A DNA stretch of 11,539 bases from an uncultured bacterium. Lineage in GTDB: Bacteria; Actinomycetota; Coriobacteriia; Coriobacteriales; Coriobacteriaceae. The stretch lies in contig CAJMRD010000065.1 of the NCBI GenBank assembly GCA_905215725.1, forward strand, positions 1 to 11,539, written 5' to 3'. Below the pieces are notes generated by a model. The model was not told the origin of the DNA. It saw only the letters and a program-made list of their open reading frames with translations, and did not search any database. Within the stretch, counting starts at the first letter, position 1, and every line of letters begins with the position of its first letter. A program made the translations under genes and the position numbers. This document shows positions 7,796 through 11,539 of the stretch, piece after piece.

Positions 7796-8151
7796 CCGCG
7801 GTCTCGTCCTACATCGCCTACGCGCGGGCACTCAACAGGCTGGGTTGGACGCCGGCCGAGTTTGCGGTGGCGGAGTCGTTTGTCGTGCGTCTGCGCGGCA
7901 TGCTGGGGCGGCGTCCGGTTGCCGCCAACGGCCTGCCGCTCGTCATGGCGTTTCCACGCTGCTCTTCGGTCCATACGTGTTTTATGGCCTATCCCATCGA
8001 CATCGCCTTCATCGATCGCGACGGCAATATCCTCGCGCGCTACGAAAACGTTCGTCCTTGGCGCATGTGCTCCTGCCCCGGCGCCTGGGCGGTATTGGAA
8101 CGCCCTTCAATCCTCGCTACACCTCCCGCCCTCCAACAAGTGCCGGCGTAA
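7792..8151 (+). CDS. DUF192 family protein
   Basis: This 119-residue protein matches DUF192 (COG1430) along most of its length. The pattern RLRGMLGRRPV, then GLPLVMAFPRCSSVHTCFM, PIDIAFIDRDGNIL and a late PGAWAVLE follows the family order: R..GL..R, a catalytic-looking hydrophobic segment, the H..fM..piDi.Fid.dG core, and a final helix. The family's biochemical role is unknown. The start is GTG 7792, overlapping the previous stop as GTGA, with aggggtgg just upstream. This ties it translationally to the pilus operon, where it could help assembly or be a passenger. No signal peptide is visible, so it is probably cytoplasmic. It is the last gene of the operon before a 59-bp gap. Confidence 0.82.
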   Translation: MTAVSSYIAYARALNRLGWTPAEFAVAESFVVRLRGMLGRRPVAANGLPLVMAFPRCSSVHTCFMAYPIDIAFIDRDGNILARYENVRPWRMCSCPGAWAVLERPSILATPPALQQVPA

Positions 8152-8155
8152 GAGA

Positions 8156-8185
8156 TTGGCGACAGCAGACTTTCGTCATACGAAA
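8156..8185 (+). promoter_or_regulatory. Candidate promoter with palindromic operator for the toxin-antitoxin pair
   Basis: A TTGGCG at 8156-8161 sits 17 nt before TACGAA (8179-8184), giving a weak promoter. A perfect inverted repeat, TTTCGT-CAT-ACGAAA, lies at 8171-8185 and overlaps the candidate -10. Ribbon-helix-helix antitoxins usually repress their own operon by binding such sites, so this is a good operator candidate. No terminator was seen after the DUF192 gene, so read-through from the pilus operon is also possible. Confidence 0.45.
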
Positions 8186-8210
8186 TTGGGTAAGATGGAG
8201 GAGAAGATGC

Positions 8211-8477
8211 ATGGATGTTGAGATCCATCCCAACGCTAAAAAGCACCTGACGGAAAAGCAGGTGCTTAGTGCTTGGCTTGCGGTTACTGAGTGCATTCGT
8301 CGCGAGTCGAAGGACGAGCCGCCGAGATGGCTTGCGATTGGATGGCTCCCAGACGGACGAAGCGTGGAGCTTGCCGCGGTCGAGCTTGTCCGTGGGTGGC
8401 TTATCATTCATGCCTTGTCTCCAGTCCAGAAGAAATTTTGGCAGGAGATTGAACAGGCTCGGCAAAGGGGTCGATGA
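8211..8477 (+). CDS. Probable toxin of a toxin-antitoxin pair (small RelE/BrnT-like type)
   Basis: This 88-residue protein starts at ATG 8211 behind a strong site (ggaggag, 8197-8203). It has the look of small Actinobacterial toxins that open with IHP.A.KH and contain PPRWLAIGWLPDGRSVELAAVEL, followed by IIHALSPVQKKFW. These hallmark stretches recall BrnT/RelE-like proteins, which cut mRNA, but I cannot place it in a named family with certainty. It precedes, and overlaps by 4 nt, a gene for a protein with a ribbon-helix-helix end, which is the strongest support for a toxin role. The gene order (toxin first) is the BrnT-BrnA order. Base composition is less GC-rich than the pilus genes, in line with a mobile module. 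Confidence 0.6.
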   Translation: MDVEIHPNAKKHLTEKQVLSAWLAVTECIRRESKDEPPRWLAIGWLPDGRSVELAAVELVRGWLIIHALSPVQKKFWQEIEQARQRGR

Positions 8478-8761
8478 TGGGCAAGACGTATACGGCCGCT
8501 AATGGTCAGGTTGTAACGGATGAAATGATTGACGCGTGGTGCGAGTCGTACGAGCGCGGAGAGTTTCCGGATGGCGAACACACCGTTGGTGGGATCGTGC
8601 ATGGACGGCCCCCGCTCTCAGGTGAGGGGACGGCAACGCTGTCGGTCAAGATTCCTCTGGGAATGAAGGAGGCCATTCGTCGACGGGCGGCTGCCGAGGG
8701 GATGACGCCAAGTGAGTTTGCCCGTGCGGCTCTGAGTGAAAAACTTCTTGCTGCCGGCTGA
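8474..8761 (+). CDS. Probable antitoxin with C-terminal ribbon-helix-helix domain
   Basis: A 95-residue protein whose C-terminal part reads as a ribbon-helix-helix DNA-binding domain: a strand (TATLSVKIP), a helix (GMKEAIRRRAAAEG), a turn (MTPSEF) and a second helix (ARAALSEKLL). The N-terminal ~50 residues (YTAANGQVVTDEMIDAWCESYERGEFPDGE) are acidic and would neutralise the toxin by binding it. The start overlaps the toxin stop in ATGATG: ATG 8474 and ATG 8477 are both possible. The second has better spacing from aaagggg (8464-8470). Together with the gene before it this looks like a type II toxin-antitoxin operon that would repress its own promoter. Confidence 0.65.
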   Translation: MMGKTYTAANGQVVTDEMIDAWCESYERGEFPDGEHTVGGIVHGRPPLSGEGTATLSVKIPLGMKEAIRRRAAAEGMTPSEFARAALSEKLLAAG

Positions 8762-8800
8762 TGCCTCTGACGTGCCGATTTATAGAACCGAGGCTGTGCT

Positions 8801-8852
8801 CAAAAACTTTTTTAAAATTCTCGGTTGACCGGAACGCGTCCTTGGTTATACT
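8801..8852 (+). promoter_or_regulatory. Strong promoter of tRNA-Phe with A/T-rich upstream element
   Basis: TTGACC (8825-8830) and TATACT (8847-8852) are spaced by 16 nt, close to the sigma-70-type consensus, so transcription should start near 8859. Just upstream, 8801-8820 is a run of A and T tracts, the position and composition of an UP element that raises stable-RNA promoter output. A 7-bp inverted repeat (AACCGAG 8786-8792 / CTCGGTT 8820-8826) frames this stretch and touches the -35. Confidence 0.75.
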
Positions 8853-8858
8853 AATCAA

Positions 8859-8873
8859 GCCTTGAAACAAGGC
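8859..8873 (+). promoter_or_regulatory. Hairpin in the pre-tRNA leader
   Basis: GCCTTG-AAA-CAAGGC is a perfect 6-bp stem with a 3-nt loop, placed at the predicted transcript start and 11 nt before the tRNA. It could protect the 5' end or guide RNase P, but this is inference. Confidence 0.4.
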
Positions 8874-8884
8874 ACACCTCAAAT

Positions 8885-8939
<55 letters not shown>

Positions 8940-8957
<18 letters not shown>

Positions 8958-9002
8958 CCTTGAATTGACTAGGACCTCTGTAAAGGGGTCCTTTTCTTTT
9001 AT
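8940..9002 (+). repeat. 63-bp direct repeat, copy 1 (tRNA 3' end plus terminator)
   Basis: This stretch runs from the T-loop of the tRNA through the acceptor end, a short spacer and the terminator. It is matched at 62 of 63 bases by 9125-9187, exactly 185 bp downstream; the only change is T8981 to C9166 in the terminator loop. The match starts within the tRNA and ends right after the terminator T-tract. Confidence 0.9.
8971..9000 (+). terminator. Rho-independent terminator of tRNA-Phe
   Basis: AGGACCTC-TGTAAA-GGGGTCCT forms an 8-bp stem (one G-T pair) with a 6-nt loop, followed by TTTTCTTTT. It ends the tRNA transcript. Confidence 0.88.
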
Positions 9003-9124
9003 GCAGCCCCCACATGGAATCGAACCCATGAGGGCGCAGAGCTGAGTAAACGCGTAAGCGTTTGCCAGCGCAGCTCGCAAGGCGCGTAAGCGCCGCAGCG
9101 GTCCGTCCGCGCAGCGCGCGGACG
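9003..9124. ncRNA. Hairpin cluster between the repeats; candidate structured RNA or small element
   Basis: Four hairpins sit one after another in 122 bp: CATGG/CCATG (9013-9030), AAACGC-GTAA-GCGTTT (9048-9063) enclosed by GAGCTG/CAGCTC (9039-9044, 9071-9076), GGCGC-GTAA-GCGCC (9081-9094) and GTCCGCGC-AGC-GCGCGGAC (9105-9123). Both GTAA loops read on the + strand are GNRA tetraloops, which favours an RNA from that strand. The first hairpin resembles an inverted tRNA T-arm (ggttcgattcc on the minus strand). The segment lies after the tRNA terminator, so only read-through would transcribe it. A hairpin-rich mobile remnant is as likely as an RNA gene. Confidence 0.35.
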
Positions 9125-9187
9125 CGATTCCCTTCCCCGCCACCTTGAATTGACTAGGACCTCTGCAAAGGGGTCCTTTTCTTTTAT
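9125..9187 (+). repeat. 63-bp direct repeat, copy 2 (tRNA 3' end remnant plus terminator)
   Basis: The copy carries the CCCTT-CCCCGCC-A-CC end of tRNA-Phe without the matching 5' half, so it cannot form a tRNA on its own. It differs from copy 1 at a single base. Confidence 0.9.
9156..9185 (+). terminator. Duplicated rho-independent terminator
   Basis: The same hairpin as the tRNA terminator, with loop TGCAAA instead of TGTAAA, followed by TTTTCTTTT. It would end any transcript that passes the first terminator, which gives the hairpin cluster its own defined 3' end. Confidence 0.85.
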
Positions 9188-9197
9188 CGAGGACTCT

Positions 9198-9432
9198 GCG
9201 GAAATTGCGTCCCGGAATTTGGCTTCAGAGTGGGATGCGTTTTCCGCTTTGAGGCCGCTTGGGAAAGCGCGACCCGGAATCCGGCGTCAGAATGGGATGT
9301 GCTTTCCTTTTGCGGTCTTTGGCGGAAACTGCGTCCCAGATCCCGCGCTCAGAACGGGATGCATTTTCCGGTTGAGGCCTCGAACGGAAAATGCATCCCA
9401 GTCTTTTGCGAAAAACGGGACGTGCTTTCCGG
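9198..9432. repeat. Array of eight alternately oriented half-repeats
   Basis: The motif GGGATGCRTTTTCCG, with variants, occurs eight times in alternating orientation: 9198-9213 (reverse), 9232-9247 (forward), 9261-9275 (r), 9294-9307 (f), 9321-9337 (r), 9356-9370 (f), 9385-9399 (r) and 9417-9432 (f). Gaps alternate between 17-18 and 13-14 nt, so units repeat every ~62 bp. Adjacent copies can form hairpins; 9356-9370 with 9385-9399 is a perfect 15-bp inverted repeat around a 14-nt loop. Between arms the sequence varies. No gene is present from 9188 to 9622; open frames there are by-products of the repeats. Confidence 0.85.
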
Positions 9433-9517
9433 TGCCTGCCTCCGGCGCGCGTACACGCCTCATCGCGCCATCTCGGGCCCGCCCGCTCAGACATTCCTCC
9501 CGCTTTTGCGCCACTTT

Positions 9518-9557
9518 ACAGACCGTTCGGTCGTCTGTCCGCACGCGCGGGTATACT
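9518..9557 (+). promoter_or_regulatory. Candidate promoter and operator of the GH5-like gene
   Basis: TATACT at 9552-9557 is a good -10 but no convincing -35 was found at the right distance. Just upstream, two overlapping inverted repeats lie in 9518-9538: ACAGAC/GTCTGT (outer, 9-nt gap) and GACCG-TT-CGGTC (9521-9532). The inner one is like operators of TetR-family repressors. No regulator gene is in the window. Confidence 0.4.
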
Positions 9558-9586
9558 CAAAACGATACTTTTCCTATGCAATACGA

Positions 9587-9603
9587 TGCAGGCTCGGCCT
9601 GCA
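9587..9603 (+). promoter_or_regulatory. Hairpin in the leader of the GH5-like gene
   Basis: TGCAGGC-TCG-GCCTGCA is a perfect 7-bp stem with a 3-nt loop, ending 7 nt before the ribosome binding site gaaggggg (9610-9617). It may affect translation or stability of the message. Confidence 0.35.
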
Positions 9604-9622
9604 CGATCCGAAGGGGGCAGTG

Positions 9623-10684
9623 ATGGAGAGGATACTCGGCGTTAATCTCTCTGGCTGGTTTATTCCCGAGCCTTGGGTGACCCCGTCGCTGTACGCGGCG
9701 ACCGGTGCATCCAACGCGGCCGAGCTGCAGGAGGCCATGGGCACCGCCGCCTATAACGAGCGCATGCGCCGTCATTACGAGACGTTTGTGAGCGAGGACG
9801 ATTTCCGTCGCATGGCGCAGATCGGTCTCAATGCCGTGCGTCTGCCGGTGCCCTGGTATGCCTTTGGCTCGCAGGAGTCCGATGCGTCCTACATCTCGGT
9901 TGTCGACTACATCGACCGTGCAATTGAGTGGGCTGCCAAGTACGACATCCGCGTGCTGCTTGATCTGGCAACTGTGCCCGGTGGCCAGGGCGATTCCAAC
10001 GATTCGCCCGCCACGCCGGAGGCTGTCGCCGAGTGGCATTCGTCCACCAACGGCCGTCATGTCGCGCTCGACGTGCTCGAGCGCCTGGCCGATCGCTACG
10101 GCGAGGCCGAGAGCCTGCTGGGCATTGAGCTGCTGGACACGCCGCAGATGAGTGTCCGCAAGAGCCTCTTCACCATGACGGATGGCATTCCGGCGCACTA
10201 CCTGCGCAACTTCTATCGCGACGCCTACGAGCTCGTCCGTTCGTATATGCCCGAGGATAAGATCGTCGTCTTCTCGTCGTCGGGGCATCCCAACGAGTGG
10301 AAGCATTTTATGCGCGGCGCCAAGTACAAGAACGTCTACATGGACCTTCACCTGTACCATTACCGTGACGAGTATGCGCTCGACATCACGAGCCCCCGCG
10401 GGCTGACGACGGCGATTTCGCGTAACAAGCGCGAGCTCAAAGAAGCGATTTCGACTGGGTTCCCCGTGCTGGTGGGCGAATGGTCGGGCGCGGCGATCTT
10501 TGCCAACTCGTCGGTTACGCCCGAGGGTCGCAATGCCTACGAGCGCGTGTTTATCGCCAACCAACTGGCTTCGTTTGCACCGGCTGCCGGTTGGTTCTTC
10601 CAAACGTGGAAGACCGAGAAGCGCATTGCAGCATGGGACGCCCGCGCGGCGCTCGGTACGCTCGAGCGTGGCATGATTGAATAG
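9623..10684 (+). CDS. GH5-like (exo-beta-glucanase-type) protein lacking the acid/base Glu
   Basis: A 353-residue protein with a (beta/alpha)8 glycoside hydrolase family 5 pattern. The start GVNLSGWFIPEPWVTPSLY resembles exo-1,3-beta-glucanases (GNLGGWLVLEPWITPSL); then come NAVRLPVPWYAF, DLHLYHYRDEYALD (His243) and the nucleophile motif LVGEWSG (Glu286). At the acid/base site, where the family has Asn-Glu-Pro, it reads LLDTPQ (Asp172-Thr173-Pro174), so the proton donor is missing. There is no signal peptide, so it is probably cytoplasmic. The start is ATG 9623, with GTG 9620 directly before it in frame, behind gaaggggg (9610-9617). The frame is open upstream to 9230, but only through the repeat array. 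It may be an altered enzyme or a sugar-binding relative; the substrate is unknown. Confidence 0.82.
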   Translation: MERILGVNLSGWFIPEPWVTPSLYAATGASNAAELQEAMGTAAYNERMRRHYETFVSEDDFRRMAQIGLNAVRLPVPWYAFGSQESDASYISVVDYIDRAIEWAAKYDIRVLLDLATVPGGQGDSNDSPATPEAVAEWHSSTNGRHVALDVLERLADRYGEAESLLGIELLDTPQMSVRKSLFTMTDGIPAHYLRNFYRDAYELVRSYMPEDKIVVFSSSGHPNEWKHFMRGAKYKNVYMDLHLYHYRDEYALDITSPRGLTTAISRNKRELKEAISTGFPVLVGEWSGAAIFANSSVTPEGRNAYERVFIANQLASFAPAAGWFFQTWKTEKRIAAWDARAALGTLERGMIE

Positions 10685-10690
10685 GTTGAT

Positions 10691-10909
10691 ATGACGCAAA
10701 ACAGCGCCCATACGGGCAAACTCTATGTGGTCGGCACGCCCATCGGCAACCTGGGCGACCTGTCCCCGCGCGTTGGCGAGGCGTTTGCCGCCGCCGATGT
10801 CATTTGCTGCGAAGACACGCGTGTGACGTCAAAGCTGCTGATGCATCTGGGCATTTCCAAGCCGCTTGTCCGTTGCGATGAGAATGTGATCGCCAGCCGC
10901 GCCGCCGGC
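10691..10909 (+). CDS. rsmI: RsmI, 16S rRNA (cytidine-1402 2'-O)-methyltransferase, N-terminal part only
   Basis: The first ~73 residues match RsmI: KLYVVGTPIGNLGDLS (the SAM-site start), DVICCEDTRVTSKLLMHLGISKPLV and then the ENVIASRAAG stretch. RsmI methylates C1402 of 16S rRNA with SAM as donor. After residue ~73 the normal RsmI sequence (VALVSDAGTPGISDPG type) is absent and the frame continues into methionyl-tRNA synthetase. The start ATG 10691 lies 6 nt after the preceding stop, with a weak aggttg as ribosome binding site. The gene is almost certainly intact in the real genome and is cut here by a chimeric join. Confidence 0.85.
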
Positions 10910-11539
10910 TTCATCTTCAAGCGCTTTGAAGGCCGCGTGTCCGATGCCGCAATGAATGACGAAATCCTCACGGGTATTCGCGCTGCGGCCGTGGACATCC
11001 GCAACGATTACGAAAACCGCGAATACGCTCGCGCCATGCGTCGTGTGATGGAACTCGCCGACGTCATCAACGAATACGTCGATCGTGAAAAACCCTGGGA
11101 ACTTGCCAAGAATCCGGAAACCGCCGACAAGCTTCAGTACGTTGCGTCCGTTGCGCTCGAAGGCTTCCGCTTGCTTACGCTCTACCTCAAGCCCGTGCTG
11201 CCGGCAACAGCCGAACGCGTCGAGAAGTTCCTCAACTGCGGCTCCATGCAATGGGACAGTGTCAATCAGACGCTTTCAAGCGAACGTCCGATCTCGAAGT
11301 TCGAACATCTGATGGGACGCGTGGATCGCGAAAAGCAACTCGACGTACTGCTGCCCGATCCCGACAAAGCCGAAGCCAAGGTACAGAAACCTGCGAAAAA
11401 GGCTGAAGCAAAGCCTGCCGTCGAAGCCAAGCCCATTGAGGCAACCGCCGTCAGTGCACCCGAAGTGGAAGCGGTGGCCGACATCTGCACCATCGACGAT
11501 TTTGCCAAGGTGAAGCTGATTTCCGCCAGGGTACTCGCC
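10889..11539 (+). CDS. metG: Methionyl-tRNA synthetase, C-terminal part, from a different genome (both ends missing)
   Basis: From IASRAAGFIFKRF on, the protein matches the anticodon-binding helical domain of proteobacterial MetRS (E. coli has LASRNAGFINKRF), with DLxNxYVD-like ADVINEYVDREKPWELAK, LYLKPVLPATAERVEKFL and FEHLMGRVD. A charged Lys/Ala/Glu linker follows, then ICTIDDFAKVKLISARVL, the start of the C-terminal tRNA-binding (EMAP/Trbp111-like) domain. The catalytic part with the HIGH and KMSKS motifs is absent. Codon use differs sharply from the rest of the window (Glu 19 GAA to 2 GAG). The source looks like a beta-proteobacterium (for example Sutterellaceae), but that rank is a guess from memory. 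The frame is open at the window end. Confidence 0.85.
   Translation, partial: MASRAAGFIFKRFEGRVSDAAMNDEILTGIRAAAVDIRNDYENREYARAMRRVMELADVINEYVDREKPWELAKNPETADKLQYVASVALEGFRLLTLYLKPVLPATAERVEKFLNCGSMQWDSVNQTLSSERPISKFEHLMGRVDREKQLDVLLPDPDKAEAKVQKPAKKAEAKPAVEAKPIEATAVSAPEVEAVADICTIDDFAKVKLISARVLA

Noticed and set aside
8191..8196. TAAGAT as the -10 of the toxin-antitoxin promoter
   Set aside because: Transcription would then start at or after the ribosome binding site (8197-8203), and no -35 lies at a suitable distance.
9003..9187. A second complete tRNA gene
   Set aside because: Only the 3' end from the T-loop on is present; no D-arm, anticodon arm or matching 5' acceptor strand could be found.
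9198..9432. CRISPR array
   Set aside because: Repeats are short, imperfect and alternate in orientation, spacers are 13-18 nt, and there are no cas genes.
9230..9622. Upstream extension of the GH5-like gene to ATG 9230 (131 more residues)
   Set aside because: The extension is translated from the inverted-repeat array, has no domain, and a good ribosome binding site and the GH5 start motif sit at 9623.
9557..10711. 384-residue open frame on the minus strand
   Set aside because: It lies opposite the GH5-like gene, whose motifs and GC-rich third positions explain the open frame; no recognisable domain in the minus-strand product.
10691..11539. A genuine bifunctional RsmI-MetRS protein
   Set aside because: Both catalytic cores are missing and codon usage flips at the join, which fits an assembly chimera better.

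Overview
The window looks like a gut Coriobacteriia genome (Collinsella or a close relative), an inference from high GC, strongly GAG-biased Glu codons, a Gram-positive-style Tad pilus operon and the rsmI context. The last ~630 bases appear to come from a different bacterium, so this is probably a metagenome-derived contig with a chimeric 3' end.

Region 1 (1-8151, + strand) is one tightly packed operon for a Tad/Flp-type (type IVc) pilus: the end of tadZ/cpaE, the ATPase tadA, the platform proteins tadB and tadC, an Flp-type prepilin, an unrecognised membrane-anchored protein, a second small pilin-like protein, a TadE-like minor pilin, a 717-residue Tad-G-like protein with a Cys-rich middle, another TadE/F-like protein, and a DUF192 protein. 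Almost every junction overlaps (ATGA, TAATG, GTGA) or has a gap of 10 nt or less, so translation is probably coupled throughout. TadA powers assembly on the TadB/TadC platform, TadZ probably positions the machine, and the pilins are substrates. Four of the proteins carry the same processing-site signature, with Ala-Gln where Gly-Gln is usual. The prepilin peptidase (TadV/CpaA) and CpaB are not in this window and may lie upstream.

Region 2 (8152-8761) is a small probable toxin-antitoxin pair in toxin-first order, with a palindrome in its promoter region.

Region 3 (8762-9622) is non-coding and unusually structured. It holds a strong promoter with an A/T-rich upstream element, tRNA-Phe(GAA), a 63-bp direct repeat of the tRNA 3' end plus its terminator, a 122-bp cluster of hairpins between the two copies, and an array of eight alternately oriented half-repeats at 9198-9432.

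Region 4 (9623-10684) is a cytoplasmic GH5-like protein that keeps the nucleophile motif but has Asp-Thr-Pro where the acid/base Asn-Glu-Pro should be.

Region 5 (10691-11539) starts as rsmI. At a ~21-bp stretch (10889-10909) it switches in frame to the C-terminal part of a proteobacterial-type methionyl-tRNA synthetase. Glu codon preference flips at that point (24 GAG:3 GAA in the gene before; 2 GAG:19 GAA after), so an assembly chimera is much more likely than a real fusion.
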